Positions 35,729-48,972 are shown, counted from the first letter of the stretch. The stretch: DNA of 64,000 bases from Musa acuminata AAA Group (GCF_036884655.1 NC_088340.1:30256001-30320000); one strand, 5' to 3'. Numbers and translations are program-made. The notes: generated from the letters alone by a model not told the origin.

Positions 35729-36115
35729 CCTAGCGCGGAAAAGGCTCTTGGATATCTCATATCGTTGAGTCCTTCCCTATTCCTCAAACAATTTACGGAC
35801 ATGTAGGAGAATGGATCTGGCATCCATCTTTTCATGTTGTCTCTGTAACTCTGGAGTCATAGAGCCCAACATATAGCACTGAGCAAGAGTGGAGTCATCA
35901 ATGTACTTCACGTAGCGAGCGATCTCATCCTCGCTTGCCCCTTCTTCGGGCGTAGGCATCACTGTATCAAGGACGTACATGATTTTCTCCGCTGTGAGAA
36001 CAATTCTCAAGTTACGGAGCCAATCCGTATAATTTGGACCAATGAGGCGGTTGACATCAAGTATGCCACGTAAGGGATTTGAAAGCGACATTTTCTGAAA
36101 ATAAAGATGTAGCAA
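35729..36115 (-). pseudogene. Element B Gag N-terminus with a UAG
   Basis: The open piece 35777-36115 begins MLHLYFQK; the second Met (36091), reading MSLSNPLRG, is the more usual copia Gag start. It includes NYTDWLRNLRIVL, common in plant copia Gag. A UAG at 35777-35779 follows FEE; 16 codons later, in the same frame, the 923-codon frame begins. One C-to-T change would explain it. Confidence 0.88.
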
Positions 36116-36287
36116 AAATGAATAACATGCAGATTTTGCAAGAAATAAACTATCAAGATATGGACTTCTATCTTAATATGCTCCCACTATTTTACTAACG
36201 AGTCACGCGACACCCTCAGCACGTGAAACGGAAGTCTCCGGCAGACTTCTAGTGGGGATCAGGATCCAATCAGCGTCTTAGTGTAAC

Positions 36288-36580
36288 CTCGAGGGACTCG
36301 ACCAATCACACTAAGCCTAAAAGGTAGACAACTCTTGCCGATCACAACTCCTTGTGATTCCCGTCCTGTTCGGCCTCCGAATCACCATGGCCTCGAGGGA
36401 CTCGACCAACCATGATGCTCGGTTAAGTCAACACCTTCGTTACAAGATGAGTCTGATTTGATGATATACCCTCGAGGGACTCGACCAAGCATACCATGTC
36501 CTCAGGTCACCGGTGACATCTCTATGTCGTAAGCAAGATAGCGAATCGCGATATAGGTGAGTCTCGAGGGACTCGACCAA
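36288..36580 (-). repeat. Four copies of an 18-mer in the leader of B
   Basis: CTCGAGGGACTCGACCAA begins at 36288, 36392, 36471 and 36563, exact in all four copies, with spacings of 104, 79 and 92 bp. The sequence between copies is not repeated. Each copy contains the inverted pair TCGAG...CTCGA. Confidence 0.92.
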
Positions 36581-37377
36581 CTCAACCTACACCGGGATTC
36601 GGTTCCTACTCATAACGATGGAAGGCCACGTGGGTCAATCTAATTGCCTCACGTTTACCGACTTAATATTATCGAGAGATGTTTCTATGATTTGGTCTCC
36701 TAATATGACATGTCACACATATACATATTTAATATATATCTACATCGCATGCAAATATATATACATATCTAGTATGTGTATAAGCAATCACACCAGATGA
36801 TCATGGACCACAACCTAATATGATTAGGCCCGAGCCAGTAGGCCTAATCACTCACATCAAGATCTATGTGTGCAACGGTGCATCTCCATGCCTTGTGATC
36901 GTCCATCTCGTCCTCGTTGGTTCCGTCGATATCTTGATGCATCTCCATGCATCACGATCGTCCGTCTCGTGGGTCCCGCTATGGCTTCCACGCTCCCGCT
37001 GCGCCTCCTCATGTGATTACAACTTAATCATAGGCACGCAGGCCCGACAATAAACGAGAAATATAATGGAGGTTCGCATACCTCAATAATAATAATCACA
37101 AGTACACACATCACACGGTCCATGATCATCCGTCCACACATCATACATCACATGTATAAATAATCATCATCATGTAGGACTACTAGATAATAATAAAAAT
37201 AATAATCAACTAAACCTTTTAATTAATTATATTTTCTGAAATCAGGGACATATAGGGAATTTCTGAATTTATAGGGGTATTTTCGTAATTTGGACAAAAA
37301 GATAGAAACTGGAATTTCTTAAATTCCGAGGGGTAAAACTGTCTTTTGCCCAGAAAACCCTAATTTCCTACTGCACT

Positions 37378-37965
37378 TTGCTGCTGCCGCCGCCGCCGCC
37401 ACCCTGCTGGCGGCGGCCTGTGCGACGAGGGGCGGGGCGCTGCCCTCGCCTGCGGGCGGCACGCCCGCTGGCGGCGCTGCCGCTGCAGGTGGGCGCCCCC
37501 GCGGGCGTCGCCGCCTCCGCGGACAGTTTTGCGGGCGAGGCAGCGACGCCGCCTCCACGGACAGTTCTGCTGGCGAGGCAGCGCCGCCGCCTCCGCGGAC
37601 AGTTCTGCCGGCGAGGCAGCGCCCGCAGGCGGTGCTGCCTCGCTGGCGGCCGCCCCTGCGGGGTTTTTGCCCGTGGGAGCAGCGGCCACAGGCGCCGCTG
37701 CCCTGCGGTGCCTCAGCCCGCGCTGCTGCCCCGCGGTGCCTTTGCCCACGGGCTCAGCGGCCGCAGGCGCCTCTACCCGCGGGCTGCCAGCCCCGCCGGC
37801 CGCAAGCCTGCTGCAAGCAGACCGCCGGCCGACTGCTGCAGGCACAGCGCTTGCGCATGCGCCGGCGCTGTGCTGCCTGGCTGCGGCTGCGGCTGGCTGC
37901 AGGCATGCAGATCGAGGGCAGCAACTGTTGCTGCCCTTCCTTGCTTTTGCGTCAACGATTTTGAC
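37378..37965 (-). repeat. GC-rich low-complexity block in the leader of B
   Basis: Dominated by GCC, GGC and GCG words, in sharp contrast with flanking AT-rich DNA. At 37509-37622 three tandem copies of a 38-bp unit (starting CGCCGCCTCC at 37509, 37547 and 37585) each carry GGACAGTT and GGCGAGGCAGC. ORFs up to 235 codons exist on both strands but read as Ala/Arg/Pro-rich text in every frame, so I do not call a gene. Confidence 0.85.
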
Positions 37966-38029
37966 GTCAATATTCTTCCTAAACACAACACACGCAGTTC
38001 AAAAACCAATCATTCGCACGAACAACCTG

Positions 38030-38041
38030 GCTCTGATACCA
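38030..38041 (-). promoter_or_regulatory. Primer binding site of element B
   Basis: TGGTATCAGAGC on the minus strand, one base from the 5' LTR. Confidence 0.93.
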
Positions 38042-38042
38042 C

Positions 38043-39537
38043 TGTTGGGAAATCATAGGGGGGGGCGACATCATATGCGCAGCGGAAGAACAAGAAAACA
38101 AAAATCCCCGATTCCCAAAAGGATGTTCATCGTCGTGCGAAGATTGATGCGCAAAATCCGCAAAAACACAAAACTGCGTATAGAGATTGTGTTACCTAGG
38201 GAGATCGTATATCCCTGTTTCCTTGCAGATCCTTAGGAGAGGGTGAAGGAGGTCAAGCGTCCTCCTCTCTAACGGTGATCCACACAGCAGGGTTGCGACG
38301 ACGCTCCTCAAAACTCCAGGCCTACTCTGAGGTGGAGAGGGAGAGGAGAATAGGAAGGGCAAGCAAAGACTCTAGCCTATGAGGCTGTGAATCCCTCCTA
38401 TTTATAGAGATCCCGTGTCAAAACCCTAATGGGTCCTTTCCCTAGTGGGTATTGGATCTGCATCCAATAAGACAAGGGCTCCGTCGGATATCTCATATCC
38501 GAACCTCTACTCATCGCAATGCCTACCATATGTGTGTGACCCTCTAGGCCCAATATCGAGCTGGCCGTGAGTCATACCTGTCAGAACTCCTTCTAACTAA
38601 GTGAATTATTATCTCTGTAATAATTCACTCGACTCATCGACTACGGAAGTACTAGGCCACTACGCCGTAGTCCCCAGACGATACAGGGGAATCCAATCCA
38701 TTGGACCTGTCTGTCCTCAGTTACCATGTACCTATAGTCCCTCATCCATCTAATATCCCAGAGACCGTATATCGAGCATGGTGCTGTCAGACCCATACGG
38801 TTTCTACTCGAGTCTCGCTCTAATCGGATTCTCCCGGAGAACTCTTTCTCTCTCAACCCGAATGACCCTGGCCAGGGATTTGTCTGAGCAAGAACACAGG
38901 ATATTCCTCTCATGACGCCGAGAGTGGATGATCCTCTATTGACACTCAATAGCCCTCGTAAGGTCGACTACCACTCCCAATGACCAGCTGTACTAGATCT
39001 GGGAACAGCCAAACCTATAAGTCTGGTATCAAAGAGTGGAGCACTCATACAGGACATCCTTGGTGTCTCAAGTCTAAGAACCAGATACACCACTAGGACT
39101 ACGGAATTGTTGTCTGACAATAAGGCATCATCAACCATCCAGCATTCCGTAAGCGGATCAATCAGTGAACTCATTCTCCAATGAGCACCTGTACTGTATC
39201 CCTAGTGTCCCTACACGAGCAGCTATGAGACCAGCTGCATCCATCATATGGACGGGTATACAGCACACCAGTCTATCCGGTTATCACGATGTCCCTCTCG
39301 AGTAACCTATGACCGGGATTATTTAGGATATGTGTTTAAAGGTGAATCGATCTCATTATCGTGATCTCATCACGATCCGATTCCCATTGCACAAATCCAA
39401 GGACATCACAATATATATGCATTTATGCAATAGTTATAAAGTGATATATGTCAAAATATAATAAGCAAAAAGATTCTGTATCAAGTCACACGTGCCATCA
39501 CTCACGTGATTGGCTTGCTGGGCACTTATGACTAGCA
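38043..39537 (-). repeat. 5' LTR of element B
   Basis: 1,495 bp, same length as the 3' LTR. The TATA box is at 38399-38406. Differences from the other copy include A/G near 38135, G/A near 38271 and T/C near 39114. Confidence 0.95.
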
Positions 39538-39542
39538 TACAA
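39538..39542 (+). other. Right target-site duplication of element B (TACAA)
   Basis: Partner of GACAA at 30838-30842. Array T resumes here with ACCACTTGATGACGG. Confidence 0.85.
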
Positions 39543-42273
39543 CCACTTGATGACGGAGTTAAACTTAACTCCTAGAGTTTAAACAAACTCCCCCTATCAA
39601 TATGCCATATTGATAGAATCTTGAATTCAAACTGAATTCAAGTCATTGCAATATTCATCATGAATACTTGCAACACGTCATCATGAACTTATGCATAAAC
39701 TTATGCATAACATATCATGTCATCAACATACTTCTCTCCCTTTGTCATCAACAAAAAGGAGAAGTACCACAATCAAGTGTTTGTGATATTGGTTCAACTC
39801 ATTGCATGAAAAACATAATATCAAGTTTTATCATCATGCAAGTTTGCTATTATCAAATATCATCATGTAAAATTACGATGTAAGCTTTTGATATCATAAC
39901 TCAAACATTTCAAGTGTTTATCAATTGTATCATTTCATCACATGGTAAGATATCAACGCGTAAAATTACGATACAAGTTCTTGACATCTTAACACATGAT
40001 GCAGACATGGCATAATGCAAATTTGGCAATCATAGCATCAGTGTTCATAGCATCAATTCATATATTTCTCCCCCTTTGTCGTCAACAAAAAGGAGAACGA
40101 TATAAGCAAATTTTAAATATAAGTACGATGCCATAAGCAGGTTCATGTCATTTTTCAACAAAAAGTGCTAAGATACCAAATATTCAAACATTTCAAGGAA
40201 AACATGACATGGAGATAGCTTTGAAAACTTCTTCCATTTTATTTGTTATTTTCTTTTTGCATGACGGAGGAAAGTTATTTCTGAGCTTACTCGAATAAAG
40301 TTTAAATCGATAAAATATTAAAGCACGCTTCATTTTTACAAGTATCAAGATATGTATCAAATCCTTGTACGTAAAAATGGCTTCCTTTTTCAAGAAGGAA
40401 TTTATAAGCAGGAATCATTTCATCAAATCCATTTCTCAAAACAAAATATTGTTCACATGATAAGTGTATAAGAGATGTATTTGCTGATTGATTCCATATG
40501 TCAAAAATTAATGATATGAATTAAACTTGATATGACATATGCTTATTAAGTCTGGAAGAGGATAATTCAAAAATCCAATTGTTAAGAGAATCCGAAAATG
40601 AAATTAACACTTTCATGCATTCGGACAAGGCCGTGCTATTAATTTTCAAATACAATCATGAGAACAAAACATGCTTATTATCATGAAAATTTTTGTAACC
40701 AAAGCACATAATTTCCAACCTGTTATTAGGGCATGTAATTGTGTAAAATCATCATGGCAGTCGAGTGATTTGATCATTCAATCAAGAAAGTCCGAAAATT
40801 AATTTTAACAAGTTCAATCATTCGGACATATTTTTGCCATAGTTTTTCAAATACAATTATGAAGATAAGACATGCTTATCATCATGATAGTACGATAGCA
40901 AGTTTACAATATACAAGCTAGCAAAAAATTTTCAACATTTTAAGACACGAAAGCTAGCAATTTTCTCTTTGAGATATGCACATTAGCAACTCTTTCTCCC
41001 CCTATGTCATTGGGAAAGAGAAGGGAAGACCCTTTACATTAATTTCTAAATCATGACAAGGGAAGGTTTCAATCTTATTTGTGCATCATTATATTTTCAA
41101 ATTCGAACTTGCATAATTTTAAAAACCTTATATTTCATTCATGCATGATACTGAATAAATCAATCAATATTATGAGCATATCATACATGATATTTAAATT
41201 TTTAACTATTTATCAATATTTTGATCATGATACCAAACATTCATCATTTAGAGTATTCATGACATTAAATCAACATACATCATTTTAGTAACAACTCATA
41301 GCATTTTAAATCATGATTTACATCATATGCAATACATCACATCATAATTAAAAAGCTCAAGTATTGCATGCATCATTGCAAATCATAAATGCTTCATATC
41401 ATGATGGTATCAATTTTGTCAAATTATATCTTACCATGCATGATCATAACTTTTCATTTGTATACATCAAAATAAATTAATGAATATTTCATGTATTCAT
41501 ATCATCACATAAGGAATATCAAGAAGAGTTGGTAATGAGATTTACGAATCATGTAGACAAATTATGAATATTAAGAGACATATTATGATTCTTTTTAGAT
41601 AACTCAAATAGCAAAAAGAAAGAATCACAGTAAGTTATTTTGATTTATACAAAGAATTCTCAAGTTATAATTCCAAGAAATCACGATTCATTTCAATAAA
41701 TTTCAATAAGAACACATCATCAAAATCTCGACATTACTTTCAAGAGATTCAAAATGGCATAGATAATTTTATTGATCTCTTAGTGAAAAAGTCAATACGA
41801 TAGAGAAAAAAAAATTTTCAAGAAAAATACTTTTCTCTTTTTAGTTGTTTTAGTTCATATGATTTTATTTCATCTATGCCAAACATGTAGCATGTTTTAA
41901 AATCGAAAGTGCAAGTTTTATTACAACAAAGATCAATAAGGCACTTTCATTACCGTGAAAATCGAAAATTGCAAGATTCATCATCCATAATTATAAAACC
42001 AATAAACATGATTTTTAAAATCTCATGCATAGAATAAAATCATGGTATCAAAACATCATTATATCATCAAGCATGATTTCATATTTTCAATCAAAATTAT
42101 TTTGTTTGTTTATCATAAAATATGTATTTTTCATGAATATTTTCAAAACTACTAGCATGATCATAAATTTTACATTTTCATCATATATATATATATATAT
42201 TTTTTTTTTTTTTAACATGTAATTTTCAAGAAAATTAATTCTATATTAAAAAGAAAATGTATTATGAAGAGCA
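39543..42273 (-). other. Array T internal region 3, non-coding 3' part (after B)
   Basis: Continues the region begun at 30818-30842. Same purine blocks and diverged segment copies as regions 1, 2 and 4. The (AT)n plus poly-T tract is at 42183-42213. No gene seen. Confidence 0.8.
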
Positions 42274-43212
42274 TCATGTAATTTCGAAATAATTCAAGAG
42301 AGTTGAGTTACTTACCTTGTAGTCGAAGCCCGTCAAAGCCCAATTCGCTGTTTCACCTTTGGAAGTTCTTGATTCATCCTTGGTTGCCTTCCTCTTCTTT
42401 GGCCTCTTCCTTCGTTCAAGTTCATTGTCTATTTTAGATTTTTGTTTAATAAACTTATTAAGATTTAGTGTTTGAAGTTCAAGTTCATCATTGTCCTCAT
42501 CACTTGAGTCATCGCTCAAGTGGCATTCATTTGTCCGGAGTTCCAAATCCTTCCTGTTCTTTGGAAGGTGATTGTGTTCAACATGTTCATCATGTGCATT
42601 GTGCACCATTTCATATGTCATCAACGAACCAATTAGTTCTTCAAGTGGTAAGTTGTTTAGGTTTTTAGCTTCTTGTATTATAGTTACTTTTGAATCCCAC
42701 TTCTTAGAAAGAGAACGCAAAATCTTGTTTACGAGTTCAAAATCCGAAAAACATTTTCCAAGAGCTCTTAAACTATTGACGACATCCGTGAAACGGGTGT
42801 ACATGTCGCCTATAGTCTCGCTTGGTTACATTCGAAAAAGCTCAAAATCATGCAATAAAAAGTTAACTTTCGAGTCTTTGACTCTACTAGTTCCCTCGTA
42901 CGTGATTTCAAGTGTTCGCCAAATGTCAAAAGCCGTTTCGCACGTAGAAATCCGATTGAACTCATTTTTGTCCAAAGCGTAAAATAATGCATTCATAGCC
43001 TTTGCGTTTAAAGAAAAATACTTCTCCAAATCCGACCATTCGTTCATCGGTTTAGAGGGAAGTTGAAAACTGTTTTCAACTATATTCCATAAATCCAAAT
43101 TCATAGAAATCAAGAAATCTCTCATTCGAGTTTTCCAATAAGTCTAGTCCAATCCGTTAAACAACGGTGGACGAAAAACCGATAAGCCCTCTTGAAAGCC
43201 ATGAAGAGCCAT
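42274..43212 (-). pseudogene. Array T unit 3 gag, two stops
   Basis: Carries the shared UAA at 42826-42828 and a private UAG in the DYTYW motif at 43144-43146, so only an internal Met at 43125 opens the first half. The splice-donor-like CAAGGTAAGT is at 42310-42319. The knuckle is missing. Confidence 0.9.
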
Positions 43213-43262
43213 TTCTCTCGGGTGTAAATCCGAAATGAGAAAAACCGGGCTCTGATACCAAT

Positions 43263-45223
43263 TGTTAGGATCAAGAGCACTAAGAGGGGGGGTGAATTAG
43301 TGCAGTGGAAAACCTTCTGCGATTGAAATCGAAAAACTGCGTTCGTTCGATAGAAGTGATTTTGATAAGAAAGCCGATTCGTAAATCACTTCAACTTTTG
43401 ACTAGGAAAGATGCAGCAAAGATATGAACGCAGTTTGTAGTTATGATGGAAATCAGAATATAAGTGCAAACTGAAATACGACGTTAGTACAATAAAAGTG
43501 ATTTGCGTCTTAAACCCCGATTCGGAAAGCACTGAACTTTGAAACACGTTCGTAAAAACACAGAAGGTAGTAAGCTATTGAGGAGGTTTGCAATAAAGAT
43601 AAGATGCTCAAAGTAAATACAAATCAAGATTTAGAGTGGTTCGGTCAATCTTGACCTTCTCCACTTTTGGCTTCCTCCACCGACGAGGTCACCGACGAGG
43701 TCACCTACGTCAACTAGAGGCCTTCCTTCAATAGGCGAAGGCCAACCACCCTTTTACAGTTTCACTCTTTTTGACGGGCTTAGGAGACAACCCTTACAGA
43801 ATTTTCTCTCATCTCTTTACAACTCAGAACTTGGGAGAAAAGAGGGAGAAGAACTTTTGGCCTTTACAACAATTTTGAGCTCTAAGAATCACAGAAAAAG
43901 ATTAAGATTTCAGTGTTGTTCTTTGCTATTTCAGTGCTGAATGGGTGGGGTATTTATAGGCCCCAACCCAGTTCAAATTTGGAGCTCAAAACTGTAAATT
44001 CCCAGAATTCCGGGATCAGGCGGTTGCACCTCCTGACTGGAGCAGTTGCACCGCGTGGCAGAGCTCGAAGACTGAGCCTCTGGGTGGTGCCACCTCCTTT
44101 CAGGGGTGGTAGCACCTCCTGCCAGAGCTCAAAGACTGAGCTCAGGCGGTTGCACCTCCTGACTGAGGTGGTTGCATTGCCTGCTAGAGCTCGAAGACCG
44201 AGCTCAAGCGGTGCCACCTCTTGTCAGGGGAGGTTGCACCGCCCAGTCTCGCTCGGAGACTGAGCCTAGGTGGTGCTACCTCCTGGCTGGGGCGGTTGCA
44301 CCGCCCAGTCTCGCTCGGAGACTTAGCCTAGGCAGTGCTATCTCCTGGCTTGGGCGGTTGCGCCTCCCGCTAGAAATCAGGGTCCGAATGGGTTGATCCA
44401 TTCGGCCCAATTTGGGTTTTTCAAGGGCCCAATTGCCCCAAGATTAAGTTAATGGTATCACCTCCCATTTCCAACTTAATCATTGTGCTAACTACAATTT
44501 TTCATAAAACATTTAGTGCAACTTGCTCCGGTGCGTCAATCGCTTCTTCCGGTGAGCTTCCGGCGAACTTCTGTCGATCATCCGATGAACCCTCGGTGAT
44601 GCTACTGCGGACATCCGGCAAACTCCTGGACTTGCGACGATCCACTTGGCGAGTTCCGACAAGCTTCTTTGGCAAGCTCATGGACTTCTCGGATTTGTTC
44701 CCGCAGAACCTCCAACGATTGTCCGAACTTCCGTCGAACTCTTGAACTCCCAACGTGATCATTGTCTTGACTCCGGCGCAACTCCCGCTGCATGTCTTTC
44801 TTCCATCGTAGTTAATCCTGCACACTTAAAACAAAACTTCGATCGAGACAATTAATCCTAAGCAATTAACCAAGTTTTTCGGCATGTCATTGGTCCCTCA
44901 ACGCTTCGTCTGATTCTTCGGCGCATCGTCCTCTCCTGCAGCCGATTGCCCAATCGGCCAGTTGACTCCGCAACTCCAATATCCTTGGCACAATACCTGC
45001 TCTTCTTGGCCCGATGCCCGAGTCCACAGCCCGAAGCCTTCTGTCGATACGTCGACCGATCCACCGGCCCGACGTCCAATCTTCTGACATGTTCCTCCGG
45101 TACAACATGATTTTCCTGCTTTAATTGTCTCATCCTGATCGAAGCATCCTGCGTTACTCAAAACGCAGATTAAATCATAAACATATATCAAGTAGTTTCA
45201 TCATCAAAATACGAGATTCAACA
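43263..45223 (-). repeat. Array T LTR4, shared by units 3 and 4
   Basis: 1,961 bp, exactly 12 bp longer than LTR1 to LTR3 because GAGGTCACCGAC is duplicated near 43685-43705. TATA box at 43951-43958. It shares LTR3 variants elsewhere. Confidence 0.95.
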
Positions 45224-48028
45224 ATCTCCCCCTTTTTGATAATGACAACCACTTGATGACGGAGTTAAACTTAACTCCCAGAGTTTAAACAAACTCCCCC
45301 TATCAATATGCCATATTGATAGAATCTTGAATTCAAACTGAATTCAAGTCATTGCAATATTCATCATTAATACTTGCAACACGTCATCATGAACTTATGC
45401 ATAAACTTATGCATAACATATCATGTCATCAACATACTTCTCTCCCTTTGTCATCAACAAAAAGGAGAAGTACCACAATCATGTGTTTGTGATATTGGTT
45501 CAACTCATTACATGAAAAACATAATATCAAGTTTTATCATCATGCAAGTTTGCTATTATCAAATATCAACATGTAAAATTATGATGTAAGCTTTTGATAT
45601 CATAACTCAAACATTTCAAGTGTTTATCAATTGTATCATTTCATCACATGGTAAAATATCAACGCGTAAAATTACGATACAAGTTCTTGACATCTTAACA
45701 CATGATGCAGACATGGCATAATGCAAATTTGGCAATCATAGCATCAGTGTTCATAGCATCAATTCATATATTTCTCCCCCTTTGTCGTCAACAAAAAGGA
45801 GAACGATATAAGCAAATTTTAAATATAAGTACGATGCCATAAGCAGGTTCATGTCATTTTTTAACAAAAAATGATAAGATACCAAATATTCAAACATTTC
45901 AAGGAAAACATGACATGGAGATAGCTTTGAAAACTTCTTCCATTTTATTTGTTATTTTCTTTTTGCATGACGGAGGAAAGTTATTTCTGAGCTTACTCGA
46001 ATAAAGTTTAAATCGATAAGATATTAAAGCACGCTTCATTTTTACAAGTATCAAGATATGTTTCAAATCCTTGTACGTAAAAATGGCTTCCTTTTTCAAG
46101 AAGGAATTTATAAGCAGGAATCATTTCATCAAATCTATTTCTCAAAACAAAATATTGTTCACATGATAAGTTTATAAGAGATGTATTTGCTGATTGATTC
46201 CATATGTCAAAAATTAATGATATGAATTAAACTTGATATGACATATGCTTATTAAGTCTGGAAGAGGATAATTCAAAAATCCAATTGTTAAGAGAATCCG
46301 AAAATGAAATTAACACTTTCATGCATTCGGACAAGGCCGTGCTATTGATTTTCAAATACAATCATGAGGACAAAACATGCTTATTATCATGAAAATTTTT
46401 GTAACCAAAGCACATAATTTCCAACCTGTTATTAGGGCATGTAATTGTGTAAAATCATCATGGCAGTCGAGTGATTTGATCATTCAATCAAGAAAGTCCG
46501 AAAATTAATTTTAACAAGTTCAATCATTCGGACATGTTTTTGCCATAGTTTTTCAAATACAATTATGAAGATAAGACATGCTTATCATCATGATAGTACG
46601 ATAGCAAGTTTACAATATACAAGCTAGCAAAAAATTTTCAACATTTTAAGACATGAAAGCTAGCAATTTTCTCTTTGAGATATGCACATTAGCAACTCTT
46701 TCTCCCCCTATGTCATTGGGAAAGAGAAGGGAAGACCCTTTACATTAATTTCTAAATCATGACAAGGGAAGGTTTCAATCTTATTTGTGCATCATTAAAT
46801 TTTCAAATTCGAACATGCATAATTTTAAAAACCTTATATTTAATTCATGCATGATACTGAATAAATCAATCAATATTATGAGCATATCATACATGATATT
46901 TAAATTTTTAACTATTTATCAATATTTTGATCATGATACCAAACATTCATCATTTAGAGTATTCATGACATTAAATCAACATACATCATTTTAGTAACAA
47001 CTCATAGCATTTTAAATCATGATTTACATCATATGCAATAAATCACATCATAATTAAAAAGCTCAAGTATTGCATGCATCATTGCAAATCATAAATGCTT
47101 CATATCATGATGGTATCAATTTTGTCAAATTATATCTTACCATACATGATCATAACTTTTCATTTGTATACATCAAAATAAATTAATGAATATTTCATGT
47201 ATTCATATCATCACATAAGGAATATCAAGAAGAGTTGGTAATGAGATTTACGAATCATGTAGACAAATTATGAATATTAAGAGACATATTATGATTCTTT
47301 TTAGATAACTCAAATAGCAAAAAGAAAGAATCACTGTAAGTTATTTTGATTTATACAAAGAATTCTCAAGTTATAATTCCAAGAAATCACGATTCATTTC
47401 AATAAATTTCAATAAGAACACATCATCAAAATCTCGACATTACTTTCAAGAGATTCAAAATGGCATAGATAATTTTATTGATCTCTTAGTGAAAAAGTCA
47501 ATACGATAGAGAAAAAAAAATTTTCAAGAAAAATACTTTTCTCTTTTTAGTTGTTTTAGTTCATATGATTTTATTTCATCTATGCCAAACATGTAGCATG
47601 TTTTAAAATCGAAAGTGCAAGTTTTATTACAACAAAGATCAATAAGGCACTTTCATTACCGTGAAAATCGAAAATTGCAAGATTCATCATCCATAATTAT
47701 AAAACCAATAAACATGATTTTTAAAATCTCATGCATAGAATAAAATCATGGTATCAAAACATCATTATATCATCAAGCATGATTTCATATTTTCAATCAA
47801 AATTATTTTGTTTGTTTATCATAAAATATGTATTTTTCATGATTATTTTCAAAACTACTAGCATGATCATAAATTTTACATTTTCATCATATATATATAT
47901 ATATATATATTTTTTTTTTTTTTAACATGTAATTTTCAAGAAAATTAATTCTATATTAAAAAGAAAATGTATTATGAAGAGCATCATGTAATTTCGAAAT
48001 AATTCAAGAGAGTTGAGTTACTTACCAT
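45224..48028 (-). other. Array T internal region 4, non-coding 3' part
   Basis: Polypurine tract at 45224-45237 (with one change, TTTGATAATGAC). Same organisation as regions 1 to 3, with the (AT)n plus poly-T tract at 47887-47923. No gene seen. Confidence 0.8.
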
Positions 48029-48922
48029 TTAGTCGAAGCCCGTCAAAGCCCAATTCGCTGTTTCACCTTTGGAAGTTCTTGATTCATCCTTGGTTGCCTT
48101 CCTCTTCTTTGGCCTCTTCCTTCGTTCAAGTTCATTGTCTATTTTAGATTTTTGTTTAATAAACTTATTAAGATTTAGTGTTCGAAGTTCAAGTTCATCA
48201 TTGTCCTCATCACTTGAGTCATCGCTCAAGTGGCATTCATTTGTCCGGAGTTCCAAATCCTTCCTGTTCTTTGGAAGGTGATTGTGTTCAACATGTTCAT
48301 CATGTGCATTGTGCACCATTTCATATGTCATCAACGAACCAATTAGTTCTTCAAGTGGTAAGTTGTTTAGGTTTTTAGCTTCTTGTATTACAGTTACTTT
48401 TGAATCCCACTTCTTAGAAAGAGAACGCAAAATCTTGTTTACGAGTTCAAAATCCGAAAAACATTTTCCAAGAGCTCTTAAACTATTGACGACATCCGTG
48501 AAACGGGTGTACATGTCGCCTATAGTCTCGCTTGGTTACATTCGAAAAAGCTCAAAATCATGCAATAAAAAGTTAACTTACGAGTCTTTGACTCTACTAG
48601 TTCCCTCGTACGTGATTTCAAGTGTTCGCCAAATGTCAAAAGCCGTTTCGCACGTAGAAATCCGATTGAACTCATTTTTGTCCAAAGCGTAAAATAATGC
48701 ATTCATAGCCTTTGCGTTTAAAGAAAAATACTTCTCCAAATCCGACCATTCGTTCATCGGTTTAGAGGGAAGTTGAAAATTGTTTTCAACTATATTCCAT
48801 AAATCCAAATTCATAGAAATCAAGAAAACTCTCATTCGAGTTTTCCAATAAGTGTAGTCCAATCCGTTAAACAACAGTGGACGAAAAATCGATAAGCCCT
48901 CTTGAAAGCCATGAAGAGCCAT
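48029..48922 (-). pseudogene. Array T unit 4 gag, two stops and an early end
   Basis: Shared UAA at 48536-48538 plus a private UAA at 48578-48580 (Lys codon after KDS). The frame ends at 48029, about 15 codons before the YFEIT end of the other units, because of a change at the splice-donor-like site; GGTAAGT itself remains at 48020-48026. The knuckle is missing. Confidence 0.9.
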
Positions 48923-48972
48923 TTCTCTCGGGTGTAAATCCGAAATGAGAAAAACCGGGCTCTGATACCAAT

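Larger units (their letters stand above)
36116..38029 (-). other. Long 5' leader of element B
   Basis: About 1.9 kb between primer site and gag. Near gag (36288-36580) the 18-mer CTCGAGGGACTCGACCAA occurs four times. The stretch 36700-37370 is mixed to AT-rich without a gene. The stretch 37378-37960 is an extremely GC-rich block that is open in many frames. I see no known protein domain. Confidence 0.7.
30843..39537 (-). mobile_element. Element B: Ty1/copia retrotransposon of a non-Sirevirus lineage
   Basis: 8,695 bp, minus strand, inserted just inside internal region 3 of array T. The LTRs (30843-32337 and 38043-39537) are both 1,495 bp and I count about six differences, so this is probably the youngest insertion in the nest. 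The order is copia (Gag, PR, IN, RT, RH). The sequence is clearly unlike the Sireviruses around it: its Gag and D-T-G protease site resemble the many plant copies annotated as TNT 1-94-like. Despite its youth the coding region is broken in at least three places. Confidence 0.95.

Noticed and set aside
37360..38236. ORFs of 110-235 codons on both strands in the GC-rich leader of element B
   Set aside because: GC richness removes stop codons in nearly all frames; the translations are Ala/Arg/Pro-rich without a domain, and one frame runs across the primer site into the LTR.
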